Below, one piece after another: positions 35,937 to 44,358 of a stretch of DNA of 64,000 bases; within the stretch, counting starts at the first letter, position 1; every line of letters starts with the position of its first letter. The position numbers and the translations under genes are program-made. The notes below the pieces were generated by a model. It saw only the letters and a list, made by a program, of their open reading frames with translations. It was not told the DNA's origin and did not search any database. Location of the stretch: positions 62,001 through 126,000 of the forward strand of contig NZ_JAQQKW010000011.1 of NCBI RefSeq assembly GCF_028550395.1, given 5' to 3'. Source of the DNA: Asticcacaulis currens. Lineage in GTDB: Bacteria; Pseudomonadota; Alphaproteobacteria; Caulobacterales; Caulobacteraceae.

Positions 35937-37595
35937 CTACTGGCAGGACTTCTCGCCAGTGCCCATGCCGCAGGTCCAACCCTTGTACCAGTTGTCGCTG
36001 GCGTCCTTCACGGCACCGATATAGGTCGGGTTGGTGAAGAAACCGAGGTTGTTGTTGGCCGCGTCGTTGAGGATGGTCGGGTTGGTAACCGGGACGGCGT
36101 TTTCGGTCGCGCCGTTGATGATGTCATTGGTCAGGGTCGTCGTCGTACCGATCGAGTTGTTGGTGACGGTCGGCAGCAGAACCGAGGTGACCGAAGACAC
36201 GCGGGTGATGTTACCCGTGTTCCACAGGGCTTCGGCCTGAGCGACGGTCGGCAGGGTCTGACCGGTGTTCGAAGCCCCCGACTGAACGCCAACCGAAGCG
36301 ATGCCACCGCAGATGCCCATGACCGAGCGGAAGGCGACCTGCGCAATCACCGTGTTGTCGTCCTGCACCAGCAGGCAGTTCGACGACGGGCTGGTGGTGC
36401 GGATGATGGAGTTCATCAGCAGCAGACCCGTGCCGGTGTCGAGCTTCAGCGCCTGGGTGTTGAGGGTGTTCTTCATGATGATGGTGGCGTTCGACACCTT
36501 CGGATAGGTGAACGGGCGCAGGGTGCCGGTGTTGACCGCCGCCGAAGTCGGGCACATCGAGCGGATGCCGCCGTTGCCACCCTTGTTACAGGACATTTCG
36601 AAGGCGAAGGAGCCGTTCGAGCTGCGGGCCGCCTGCAGGGCGATCATCCACTGCACCGAACCCGACCAGGTGTTGTCGGTGTCGAACTGCTCATCGTCGT
36701 TGCCGACCAGCACGAGGTGCTTGGCATTGACCGAGCCGCCGAAGAATTCGACGCCGTCGTCCGACGAGTTATAGACCTGCACGTAATCGATCGTGGTGCC
36801 TGCACCGACGCCGGCCAGGGTGATGCCGTTCAGTTCCTTGCCCACATCGACCTGATAGCCGGTGTAGCGGACCTGCACGTACTTCAGGGTGCCGGAGTTG
36901 TCAGCGAGGCTGTTGCCGCCAAAGTTCAGGCCAGCCACTGCTTCGAAGGTTGCACCGCAGTTGTTGAAACCGTCGAGATTGGTCGGAACGGCGTCGGTGG
37001 CGCAGGAGTTCGAGGGCGCGCGGCCAAGAATGACCAGACCGCCCCACTCGCCGATCGAGTTCGCAGTCGAAGCGCCGGTGACGTTGTTCTTGGAGGTGAA
37101 GATGATGGGGTTGGTCGCCGTACCTTCGGCGAAGATTTGCGAACCGCGCTGAACCGCGATGTAGTCGAGACCCGCCGAACCGAAGACGGTGACGCCCGGC
37201 TCAACGGTCAGGACGCCGCGACGCGCACCGGCGATCGGGGCGTTCACGTTCGGACCCATGTCCTCACCGACGCTGACGCGGCCCGACACCGAGTAGATGA
37301 CGCCGTCGAGCTTGGCGAGCGTCAGGTTGCCGGTGATGGTGGTCGGCAGCTGGCAGTTACGGGCCTGAGCGCCGCCGGCGAGCGTGATGACGCCGATATT
37401 GTCGGTGCCGGTCGGGCACGAAGCGGCCGCCACACCCGAGGTGCTGGAAGAAGACGACGAAGACGAGGACGAACCGCCGCCGATCAGGACGCCTTCGCCC
37501 GGCGAAGCAACGTTGTCGGCACCGAAGCAGCCCGCCAGAGCGACAGCCGCGGTAAAGCCCAGAAGACCCAGGCGGAATTTCGTGGAAGTGTTCAT
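35937..37595 (-). CDS. Putative surface lipoprotein, beta-helix-like, TBDR partner
   Basis: About 552 residues. Lipobox LAGC near residue 19 (FTAAVALAGCFGADN). A Gly/Ser linker with a run of ten Ser (GGGSSSSSSSSSS) follows, then a Thr/Asn/Gly-rich domain with short recurring turns (LTVEPGVTVFG, GTATNPIIFTS, KHLVLVGNDDEQF) that suggests a right-handed beta-helix. The lipidated anchor plus flexible Ser linker fits display at the outer membrane. ATG at 37595 is chosen because GGAGAG lies 6 nt upstream. First gene of a pair with the TBDR. Possible substrate-capture partner; function not established. Confidence 0.8.
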   Translation of the reverse strand: MNTSTKFRLGLLGFTAAVALAGCFGADNVASPGEGVLIGGGSSSSSSSSSSTSGVAAASCPTGTDNIGVITLAGGAQARNCQLPTTITGNLTLAKLDGVIYSVSGRVSVGEDMGPNVNAPIAGARRGVLTVEPGVTVFGSAGLDYIAVQRGSQIFAEGTATNPIIFTSKNNVTGASTANSIGEWGGLVILGRAPSNSCATDAVPTNLDGFNNCGATFEAVAGLNFGGNSLADNSGTLKYVQVRYTGYQVDVGKELNGITLAGVGAGTTIDYVQVYNSSDDGVEFFGGSVNAKHLVLVGNDDEQFDTDNTWSGSVQWMIALQAARSSNGSFAFEMSCNKGGNGGIRSMCPTSAAVNTGTLRPFTYPKVSNATIIMKNTLNTQALKLDTGTGLLLMNSIIRTTSPSSNCLLVQDDNTVIAQVAFRSVMGICGGIASVGVQSGASNTGQTLPTVAQAEALWNTGNITRVSSVTSVLLPTVTNNSIGTTTTLTNDIINGATENAVPVTNPTILNDAANNNLGFFTNPTYIGAVKDASDNWYKGWTCGMGTGEKSCQ

Positions 37596-38108
37596 TTGCA
37601 TCTCTCCAGACCAACGCAGCGGCGCGTTGGGGAGGCCCCCTTCTGAACACGCCCATGCCATTAGTCGGCCTTATAGGGAGGCTGTGTGACAGAACGCACA
37701 AACTTAGGTGACGGAATTGTGTAACTCCGAAAACCGCCGCCCCCACCCGGCGAAATCGCGCGCAATGCCCTCGTTTTGTGTCTTTGCGGACACATTCTCA
37801 CCTGTCAGGCGTCTTACGGGCAGGCGAAGGGCAAAAAAAGGGGGTGGCCGCCGTGGGAAGGCAGACCACTCCATAGGGGCCGGGAAGGTTGAGGGAAGAC
37901 CCGGTTACGTCTGCCAAACTGACACAATCACAGCCCAATGACAATATTGGTTATGACCTTTAATTGGCATTACCTGACGATTTAGGCCGAAAACACCGGG
38001 CAAAAGTTACAAAACATGCCCGTTTGCGATAAGGGTTGCGTCAGATGGCCAATGATAGTAATACCAATATACGATATTGGTATCAAAAAACTGTAAGGAA
38101 CCGCCCGC
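37596..38108. promoter_or_regulatory. Divergent control region between lipoprotein and SIS genes
   Basis: 513 bp. It holds a palindrome TGTGTC-N6-GACACA at 37777-37794, a degenerate ATTGGT-type site at about 37944-37957 (ATATTGGTTATGAC), and a perfect ATTGGT-type dyad at 38061. No gene is seen. Confidence 0.55.
38061..38083. promoter_or_regulatory. GntR/NagQ-type operator upstream of the SIS gene
   Basis: ATACCAATAT-ACG-ATATTGGTAT, perfect 10-bp arms with a 3-bp spacer, 26 bp before the ATG. The ATTGGT half-site recurs as a palindrome at 47687 in front of the hexosaminidase gene, which suggests a shared N-acetylglucosamine regulator. No GntR gene is in the window. Confidence 0.65.
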
Positions 38109-39161
38109 ATGTCCCTCGCTTCCGTCACCGCGCCGCTGGATGAAACCACGACTCTGATGTTCCGCGAGGCAGCCGAAGGGGGCGACGCCGTCGAACGCTT
38201 CCTGACGCGCAATGCCGGGACTTTGAGCCGCATCGCCGCGCGCCTGAAGGCCCAGCCGCCCAGGGCCGTCGTCACCTGTGCGCGCGGTTCGTCAGACCAC
38301 GCCTGCACCTACGGTAAGTATGTCATCGAGACCCTGACGGGCGTGCCGGTCAGCTCCGCCGCCCTGTCGGTGGCCTCGGTCTATGCCGCCCCGGTCGTCG
38401 CCGACGAAACCCTGTGCATCGCCGTGTCGCAGTCGGGCCGCTCGCCCGACCTGCTGACCGCCGTTGAAGCCTATAAGGCGGCAGGGGCCTTCGTCGTGGC
38501 GCTGGTCAATGATGAAACCGCGCCCCTGGCCACCCTCGCCGACGAAGTCCTGCCCCTGTGCGCCGGACCGGAACTGTCGGTCGCCGCCACCAAGTCGTGC
38601 CTCGCGGCGCTGGCCGGGTTTGCCGCCCTGGCCGCCGAATGGTCCGGCGAAGCCGCCCTCAAGGCCGCCGTGGCCGCCCTGCCCGCCCAGATGCGTCAGG
38701 CCTTCGACCTCGACTGGTCCGCCGCCCTCCCCGCCCTGACCGCCGCCAGCAACCTCTTCGTCATCGGCCGCGGCTACGGTTTCGGCGTGGCGCAGGAAGC
38801 GGCCCTGAAGCTCAAGGAAACCTGCGCTCTGCACGCCGAGGCCTTCTCGGCCGCCGAGGTGCGGCACGGCCCGATGGCCATCGTCAATCAGGGCTTCCCT
38901 GTGCTGGCCTTCGCCACCTCCGACACGGCCGGCGACGGGGTGCGCGACGTGGCCGCGGAATTTGCCGGACGCGGGGCCGCCGTGTGGCTGGCCGACACCA
39001 CGCCGGGCGCCTATACCCTGCCCGCCCTGGCCGCCGAGCCCATCCTTGAGCCCATCCTGCGCCTGCAGAGCTTCTATCGCCTCGCCAACCGCCTGTCGCT
39101 GGCGCGTGGCCTCAATCCCGACAGCCCGCCGCACCTCAACAAGGTAACGAAGACGGTTTAA
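38109..39161 (+). CDS. SIS-domain protein, NagB-II-type glucosamine-6-phosphate deaminase
   Basis: 350 residues with two SIS domains. AVVTCARGSSDHACTYGKY and the sugar-phosphate loop AVSQSGRSPDLL are in the first half; FVIGRGYGFGVAQEAALKLK and EVRHGPMAIV are in the second. It resembles the isomerase half of GlmS without the glutaminase domain. This is the NagB-II type that converts glucosamine-6-phosphate to fructose-6-phosphate plus ammonia in alphaproteobacterial GlcNAc use. AgaS is the main alternative. A GntR/NagQ-type dyad lies upstream, supporting the GlcNAc role. RBS AAGGAA precedes ATG. nagA and nagK are not in the window. Confidence 0.85.
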   Translation: MSLASVTAPLDETTTLMFREAAEGGDAVERFLTRNAGTLSRIAARLKAQPPRAVVTCARGSSDHACTYGKYVIETLTGVPVSSAALSVASVYAAPVVADETLCIAVSQSGRSPDLLTAVEAYKAAGAFVVALVNDETAPLATLADEVLPLCAGPELSVAATKSCLAALAGFAALAAEWSGEAALKAAVAALPAQMRQAFDLDWSAALPALTAASNLFVIGRGYGFGVAQEAALKLKETCALHAEAFSAAEVRHGPMAIVNQGFPVLAFATSDTAGDGVRDVAAEFAGRGAAVWLADTTPGAYTLPALAAEPILEPILRLQSFYRLANRLSLARGLNPDSPPHLNKVTKTV

Positions 39162-39190
39162 GCCCCCTCCCCTACTGGACATTTTCCGAC

Positions 39191-39220
39191 GGGCGGTCAT
39201 AGCATTGTCTATGACCGCCC
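39191..39220 (+). promoter_or_regulatory. Perfect hairpin that includes the DUF1345 start codon
   Basis: 12-bp arms GGGCGGTCATAG / CTATGACCGCCC with a 6-nt loop; the ATG at 39211 lies in the right arm. It could be the terminator of the SIS gene (TTTCCTTT follows) or a translation-blocking structure for the next gene. Confidence 0.6.
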
Positions 39221-39882
39221 TTTCCTTTGTCCGCACCCTGCGTACCCGCCCGTGGCTGAGCCGCGCCATCGCCCTCGCCTTCGGGCTGGGCACGCTTCTG
39301 GGCACCCTCACCGACCTGCGCCTGTCGCAAAGCGTGCTGGTCGCGTGGAACAGCGCGGCCCTCTTCTACCTCATCGCCCTCGCCCGGCTGATGATGACCG
39401 CCAATACCGCCGATATGCGCCGTCGCGCCGAAACGCAGGATGTCGGCAAGTGGACCATTCTGGGCCTTACCGGGGCCGCCATCGCCGTCTGCGTCGTCGC
39501 CATCGCCAGCGAACTGATCGCCGCCCACGACGAAACCGGGCTCAGCAAAGGCCTCGACCTCGCGCTGGTCGGTGCCACCATCGTCACCACCTGGGTCTTT
39601 GTGCACACCACCTTCGCTCTGCACTACGCGCACGCCTACTACATCGCCATCCGCCGCGCCGAGCCCCCGCCCCTCAAATTCCCGGATGCAGACTGCGAAC
39701 CGGACTATCTCGACTTCGCCTATTTCGCCTTCATCATCGGCACCGCCGCCCAGACCGCCGACGTCTCCGTCGCCTCCAAAGCCATGCGACGCCTCAATCT
39801 CGGCCACGCCGTCTTTGCCTTCTTCTACAACACCACCATCCTCGCCCTGTGCATCAATATCGCCGCCAGCCTGCTGGGGTGA
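39211..39882 (+). CDS. DUF1345 family membrane protein
   Basis: About 223 residues with four or five hydrophobic segments (AIALAFGLGTLLGTL, SAALFYLIALARLMM, ILGLTGAAIAVCVVAIA, ALVGATIVTTWVFVHTTFAL, and a C-terminal helix). The conserved segment PDYLDFAYFAFIIGTAAQTA and FYNTTILALCINIAASLL identify DUF1345. Inner membrane; function unknown for the family. ATG 39211 is in a perfect hairpin and has no Shine-Dalgarno; a TTG at 39205 is the only close alternative. Confidence 0.82.
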   Translation: MTALSFVRTLRTRPWLSRAIALAFGLGTLLGTLTDLRLSQSVLVAWNSAALFYLIALARLMMTANTADMRRRAETQDVGKWTILGLTGAAIAVCVVAIASELIAAHDETGLSKGLDLALVGATIVTTWVFVHTTFALHYAHAYYIAIRRAEPPPLKFPDADCEPDYLDFAYFAFIIGTAAQTADVSVASKAMRRLNLGHAVFAFFYNTTILALCINIAASLLG

Positions 39883-40309
39883 GCTGGGTTTGGGGTTTGG
39901 GTTTTGGGCAAGGGGAAGGCTTCCGGGGTCAGTTGACCCCGGACCCCGGATGTCGGTGCGCGATTGCTGATGACTCAGTTTGACGTGGGGAAGGGCTTTG
40001 GCCACCAAAAACACAAAAAGCACGAACGCGAGCCTGTGGCACAGGCCTGCGCCTGACGTATCAAATGCTGTGTTTTGCCACGCAAGATTTATAGAAACCA
40101 CAGATTACACAGATTTCACAGATTATCCGTGTCTGCGTAACGCATAGGCGCGCAGCGCCAATCTGTGCCATCTGTGTAATCTGTGGTTCAAAGACTTTCG
40201 GCGCGCAGCGCCCCTCACTCGCGCAGGCCGCACAAAGGTCAGGGCCCTGCGGGCCAGGCGTTTCAGCACAAAGAGGTTCGTGGCGTTGGTGTCGTTCGTG
40301 GTGACTCCT
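39883..40309. repeat. Repeat-rich intergenic region with nested inverted repeats
   Basis: Contains a hairpin CCGGGGTCA-GT-TGACCCCGG (39923-39942) after DUF1345, then a large imperfect inverted repeat. Its arms are 40094-40124 (AACCACAGATTACACAGATT) and 40160-40189 (AATCTGTG..ATCTGTGTAATC), matching at about 27 of 30 positions. Outer sequences rich in CACGAA/TTCGTG (about 39995-40030 and 40265-40310) suggest another dyad layer. Similar CACAGA-type repeats are common intergenic elements in many bacteria. No gene seen. Confidence 0.6.
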
Positions 40310-41002
40310 TCACCCGGTATCCAGCGGGAAGAGATCAGGCCACAACAGGTTGAGGTCCGCGCGGCTAAACTGCTTGAGCCCTTTCAGGATCGTCTCCCGC
40401 GTCTCGCCCCTGGCATAAAAGGCCCTGAGCCAGTCACCGTGGATGATTTCCACATCCTCATCATGGATCAGACCGAAATCGTGGTACGCCAGCAAGGCAT
40501 CTTGCGGTCGGGGGATGGCCACTGTGTTCAGGACGCGCTCACGCAAGGCCGCCTCCTGCGGCGTCAGAGGCCGCGAAGGCGGCTTGGGCATCCGAGGTTC
40601 GCGTTTAGCCTCCACCGGCGGTACGGACGCGGGCTGAGGTTTAGCTTCGGGATGCGGCTGTGTCCGGGCGCGCGTCGCGGCCCTCATCCGTTCAATCTGC
40701 GCCTTGAGTTCACCGACGGGATCGCGGTCCAGCCAGTGGCCGGGTTCGTCGGGCGTATTTTGCAGCTTTTGATTGTCAACGGCGGCGATGGGCTGCCTAT
40801 GGGCCTGCCGCTCGGACGCATCGCAGCGGGCATAGAGACGCTCGATCATCAGCGCCGTGCGGATACCCTTGGCGACTTCGTCCGGCGTTTCGGGTGCGTC
40901 CATCGCGGTCAGCGCCCTCAGCATCCGGTCCGCATAGGCACGCAAATGTGCGCGCCGCTGTTCCGGGGTCAAAGGGGCTGCCATGTCCGTCGTCTCGGTC
41001 AT
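40310..41002 (-). CDS. Hypothetical protein, two small domains joined by a Pro-rich linker
   Basis: About 230 residues if started at ATG 41002 (MTETTDMAAPLTPEQRR). The N-terminal helical part (RAHLRAYADRMLRALTAMDA) is followed by an acidic/basic linker with many Pro and Lys, then a C-terminal helical part (LTPQEAALRERVLNTVAIPR ... LKGLKQFSRADLNLLWPDLF). No signal peptide, transmembrane helix or catalytic motif is seen. The frame extends back to 41092 but that part looks non-coding. I do not recognise the family. Confidence 0.6.
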   Translation of the reverse strand: MTETTDMAAPLTPEQRRAHLRAYADRMLRALTAMDAPETPDEVAKGIRTALMIERLYARCDASERQAHRQPIAAVDNQKLQNTPDEPGHWLDRDPVGELKAQIERMRAATRARTQPHPEAKPQPASVPPVEAKREPRMPKPPSRPLTPQEAALRERVLNTVAIPRPQDALLAYHDFGLIHDEDVEIIHGDWLRAFYARGETRETILKGLKQFSRADLNLLWPDLFPLDTG

Positions 41003-41192
41003 GCGCCCAAGGGTAACCGCGCTTTTTCCGGCGGGGATAGATTGGGGGCATTTACCAGTAGCGCAGAGGCGCGGGCCTTGCCGGCTTTTCACAGTATCGT
41101 GTCGTTGAAGTTAGGGAAGGCCCCCACCCAGCAAGCTAGGGAGGTATGATCGAGATTTCGCGCCCGTCATCTAGCTATCGGATAGCCTCCAG

Positions 41193-41729
41193 CTAACTGC
41201 ATTGATATTTCAGAATATCTTTGACGTGACTCTCCTCTATACCCAGCAGATCGGCCATTTCAGCGACAGTGATGTCGGGACGCCCTCGGCGGATATCTTC
41301 GACGGTCCACAACAGTGAAGGAGCCATATAGTCCAAAAATCGACAGGGCCGACTAAGCGTCCTCCACGTGCGTAAAACACCTTCATAGGTTAGCCAACGC
41401 TGCGGCCAGTGGGCGACATTGCGTATCGCATCCGCTGTCTCAGGCGTTACGCGCACGACGAAAAAGTCATCATATATGCGCTCCTCCTGAGCGATCAGCC
41501 AGTCGGTGCGGCAGGTTTGACATCTTCCCAGCCATAGCCACCAAAGGTCCTCAGCAGGCTTTGTGCTTTCGTTCACTGAGGCGAAGAACCGGCCGTCACG
41601 CCCGTTTCCTCCCATTGGAATGACATCCTCATCCGCCACGGCCGGACATTCGCACGTGAGGGCCGGGCGCAGTTGCGCCTCAAGCTGTTCGCGCATGTCT
41701 TCGACCTGATTGCGATCGGCATAGTTCAT
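41193..41729 (-). CDS. Hypothetical protein with CxC/CxxC pair and C-terminal HTH-like helix
   Basis: 178 residues. Cys pairs TCECPAV and RCQTCRTDW, about 45 residues apart, could form a zinc-ribbon-like site. The C-terminus (DITVAEMADLLGIEESHVKD) looks like a helix-turn-helix. It lies beside the partition/replication block, and its start codon is inside a perfect 15-bp hairpin (41718-41756). No RBS is evident outside that structure. Not recognised; a DNA-binding role is only a guess. Codon use is less GC-biased than in its neighbours, which may point to transfer. Confidence 0.6.
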   Translation of the reverse strand: MNYADRNQVEDMREQLEAQLRPALTCECPAVADEDVIPMGGNGRDGRFFASVNESTKPAEDLWWLWLGRCQTCRTDWLIAQEERIYDDFFVVRVTPETADAIRNVAHWPQRWLTYEGVLRTWRTLSRPCRFLDYMAPSLLWTVEDIRRGRPDITVAEMADLLGIEESHVKDILKYQCS

Positions 41730-41756
41730 TTCCAGCAGCTTGAAATGAACTATGCC
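41718..41756 (-). promoter_or_regulatory. Perfect 15-bp hairpin over the start of the 178-aa gene
   Basis: Arms GGCATAGTTCATTTC / GAAATGAACTATGCC with a 9-nt loop. On the minus-strand transcript the start codon lies in the downstream arm, so initiation would be masked when folded. Confidence 0.7.
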
Positions 41757-42397
41757 CCTAAGGCTGTGCTGAGCGCGGCTTCATGAGCATAGACCCAAGC
41801 CTCAAAAGCCGAGACGGAGGTGTCGCGACGGATAAAGCGCCACAGGGCACTATTGATCTCTTTGTCCAAACGCCCCTCCTCGTTCCGGGTGCAGGGGCTG
41901 TGCCCCTGCCCGCCGGAAGCTCTTTATCAGATACCCAAAAGATAGCCAAAGGCTATCCTGTATTTATTCAACAGCTTATTGAGATGAAACCTCATTCAGC
42001 CACTGTGAGGTGTCATCCCAACCAAAAACAGATAGCTACCAACTATCTGTTATGTATCCGATAGCCATGCGAAAGCTATGCACGGGCTATCGGCTGGATT
42101 TCGGTTAGCTATTAACTTTCCGTTAGCTATTGGGAAGCTAGGCTATGGCTAACCGAAAGCTAACAGGCAGCAGTCCGTCGTCTAGCTGAGGGCTTTCGGT
42201 GAGATAGCCGCTGTCTATCGGGCGACTTTCGCACAGCTTTCCGTTAGCTGTCGGAGGCCTTCCGTCTGGACCCTGCGTCAGAATCGGCGCACCAACAGAA
42301 TTAACACTTCATTAACCTTTGCGCAAAAGGTGCGCGCTAGCCGGTGGCTATCCGATAGCTGCCATCCGCGCGTCAAAGCCAGCACGAGGAACCTGAC
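41730..42397. repeat. Palindrome array upstream of parA (AGCTATC family), putative centromere/control region
   Basis: 668 bp without a credible gene. It holds a hairpin GCAGGGGC-TGT-GCCCCTGC at 41891-41909, then GATAGCC-AAA-GGCTATC (41941), AACAGATAG..CTATCTGTT (42027-42051), CCGATAGCC..GGCTATCGG (42058-42093), direct repeats CGGTTAGCTATT and CCGTTAGCTATT (about 42102-42131), inverted GCTAACCGAAAGCTAAC (about 42149), and GGCTATCCGATAGCT at about 42347. The last site recurs inverted at about 41171. All share a (G)GCTATC(G) core. Dense palindromes just before parA fit parS sites and/or the par promoter operator. Confidence 0.6.
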
Positions 42398-43087
42398 ATG
42401 CCGGTCATCTCCTTCATTTCGCCCAAGGGCGGCGTGGGCAAGACCACGGCGGCGACGCTGATGGCCACGCAACTGGCGCGTAAGACGCAGGTCATTATTA
42501 TAGACGCCGACCCCAATCGTCCGATCCTCGCCTGGTCGCAGTTAAACGGCTGTCCGGCCAATATCCGCATCGTGTCCGACGCCAATCAGGAAAACATCCT
42601 CGACAAGATCGAGGAGGCGGCCGCCGAGGCGCCGTTTGTCGTGGTGGATTGCGAAGGCACGGCGTCGCTGACGGTGGCCTATGCCATCGGGGCGTCCGAT
42701 CTGGTGGTGGTGCCGACGCAAGGCTCGCAGCTTGATGCCAAGCAGGCGGCCAAGGCGCTCAGCCTGATCAAAAATACCGAGCGTCAGTCGCGCCGCCCGA
42801 TTCCGCACGCGGTGCTGCTGACGCGCACCAATCCGATCATCAAGCCGCGCACCCTGTCGGCCATTCACGAGCAGTTACGCGCCCACGGCATCCGTTTGTT
42901 CGACACGCAGTTGCACGAGCGCGAGGCCTTCAAGGCCATGTTCTCGTTCGGCGGGGCGCTGGAAACGCTGGACCCGTCGCAGGTCGCCAATATCGACAAG
43001 GCCGTGGCCAATGCCCGTGCTTTTGTCGCCGAAGCCATTGAATTGCTGAAAAATCCGGACGCGGTTCCGGCTCAGGAGGTCGCTTAA
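42398..43087 (+). CDS. parA: ParA-family partition ATPase (small, type Ib-like)
   Basis: 229 residues with deviant Walker A KGGVGKTTAA at residues 10-19, IIIDADPN (Walker A'), and FVVVDCEGTAS as Walker B region. It lacks the N-terminal HTH of type Ia ParA, so autorepression is likely done by the small partner downstream. It drives segregation of this replicon. First gene of a parA / RHH / repA block with gaps of only a few bases. The palindrome array lies immediately upstream. Confidence 0.92.
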   Translation: MPVISFISPKGGVGKTTAATLMATQLARKTQVIIIDADPNRPILAWSQLNGCPANIRIVSDANQENILDKIEEAAAEAPFVVVDCEGTASLTVAYAIGASDLVVVPTQGSQLDAKQAAKALSLIKNTERQSRRPIPHAVLLTRTNPIIKPRTLSAIHEQLRAHGIRLFDTQLHEREAFKAMFSFGGALETLDPSQVANIDKAVANARAFVAEAIELLKNPDAVPAQEVA

Positions 43088-43090
43088 TCC

Positions 43091-43426
43091 ATGTCCGAAC
43101 GCGCTTCGATCTTTGACGACGATCTTGACCTGTCGGCCTTTGACGCCCGGCCAAAGCCCAAACCGGACAAGGAGTCTCTGCGCGCCGTCGCCGAGGCGAG
43201 GGGCTTCCCCAGCCGTGAGGCCGTGGCCGTACCGGCGGCGCCTGAGCCGGTTCTGCAACGCCGTTACCGCACCGGGCGTAACCGTCAGCTCAATCTGAAG
43301 GTCACGGACGAGGCGCTGCGCCGCTTCTATGCTGTGGCGGACGCGCAGGGTCTGGTGCTGGGGCAGGTGTTCGAGCAGGCCGTCGAGGCGCTGGAAGACA
43401 AACTGAAAGCCGAGGGCAGGATCTGA
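43091..43426 (+). CDS. Ribbon-helix-helix partition partner (ParB/centromere-binding role)
   Basis: 111 residues. A disordered, charged N-terminal half (IFDDDLDLSAFDARPKPKP) is followed by a basic patch RRYRTGRNR and a strand-helix-helix segment (QLNLKVTDEALRRFYAVADA, then VFEQAVEALED), as in RHH DNA-binding proteins. In type Ib partition loci such small proteins bind the centromere and stimulate ParA through a flexible N-terminus. It is 3 nt after parA and 2 nt before repA. The name ParB would be positional only. Confidence 0.75.
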   Translation: MSERASIFDDDLDLSAFDARPKPKPDKESLRAVAEARGFPSREAVAVPAAPEPVLQRRYRTGRNRQLNLKVTDEALRRFYAVADAQGLVLGQVFEQAVEALEDKLKAEGRI

Positions 43427-43428
43427 TC

Positions 43429-44358
43429 ATGGCCCGCCGCGCCGCCGAATCGCAGTTCGACCTGTTTATCCCGCTCGTCAGCGACATGTCGCTGAAGGAC
43501 CAGCGCGAGCTGATGGAACGGCCGTTTTTCAGCCTCGCCAAGCGCAAGCGGCTGAAACCGATCGAATATACCAGCCCCGATGGCGACACCTGGGTGAAGG
43601 TCTCCGGCAATGCCGAATTCGGCATCGCCACCATCTGGGACGCCGATATCATGATCTGGGCGGCCTCGGTGCTCAATCGCCTGAAAGAGCAGGGAGTCAA
43701 TGACTTGCCGCGGACTCTTAAGACGACGTCTTATGATCTGCTGCGTGCCATAAAACGCGATACGGGCGGCAAATCCTATCAGGAACTGAACGCCGCGCTG
43801 CAAAGGCTGGAATCGACGACCATCCAGACCTCACTGCGTGCGCCCAAACGCAAGGACAAGGCGCAATTCGGCTGGATCGACGCCTTTCAGTTGGAGGTGG
43901 ACCCGGAAACCGAGGCGCCGCGCGGCATTTCGATCACCTTGTCCGACTGGGTTTATCAGGGGATCGTCACCGAACGCTCGCTGCTGACCATGCATCAGGA
44001 CTACTTTCTGCTGACCGGCGGCATGGAGCGCGCCCTTTACCGCGTGGCGCGCAAGCACGCCGGCGATCAGGAGGGCGGCTGGACCTGCCGTATAGCGATT
44101 TTGCACGAGAAAACGGGCTCAGACAGCCCGCTGAAGCAGTTTACCTACCTCCTGAAGCGCATCGTGGCCAAGAACGCCCTGCCGGAATACGAGATGACGC
44201 TGACCAAGACCAATGACGGCTCACCCGCCGTGCATTTCATCAAGCGCGACATGGAGGAGCGGGTGAGGGTGCGCGACGCGCTGAAAACCCTAGAACGGCA
44301 GACCGCCGAAGACCAGCGGGCGCTGGAAATCGACGGCCTTATGCACAAACGGTTCTAG
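43429..44358 (+). CDS. repA: Replication initiator protein RepA (RPA family)
   Basis: 309 residues of the plasmid replication initiator protein A family. The conserved N-terminal signature includes FSLAKRKRLKPIEYTSPDGD and ATIWDADIMIWAAS, followed by winged-helix segments (SYQELNAALQRLESTTIQTS, LLTGGMERALYRVARKHAG). It is expected to bind the 17-bp iterons that begin 10 nt after its stop and open the adjacent AT-rich DNA. Gene order parA-RHH-repA-iterons identifies the replicon maintenance locus. Confidence 0.93.
   Translation: MARRAAESQFDLFIPLVSDMSLKDQRELMERPFFSLAKRKRLKPIEYTSPDGDTWVKVSGNAEFGIATIWDADIMIWAASVLNRLKEQGVNDLPRTLKTTSYDLLRAIKRDTGGKSYQELNAALQRLESTTIQTSLRAPKRKDKAQFGWIDAFQLEVDPETEAPRGISITLSDWVYQGIVTERSLLTMHQDYFLLTGGMERALYRVARKHAGDQEGGWTCRIAILHEKTGSDSPLKQFTYLLKRIVAKNALPEYEMTLTKTNDGSPAVHFIKRDMEERVRVRDALKTLERQTAEDQRALEIDGLMHKRF

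Noticed and set aside
39595-39615. tRNA or rRNA genes anywhere in the window
   Set aside because: No cloverleaf-like segment with TTCGA loop and CCA end, and no rRNA signature, was recognised by eye; position given is a placeholder within a coding region.
41783-42064. 93-codon plus-strand frame in the region upstream of parA
   Set aside because: It runs through the palindrome array, lacks an RBS and has no recognisable content.
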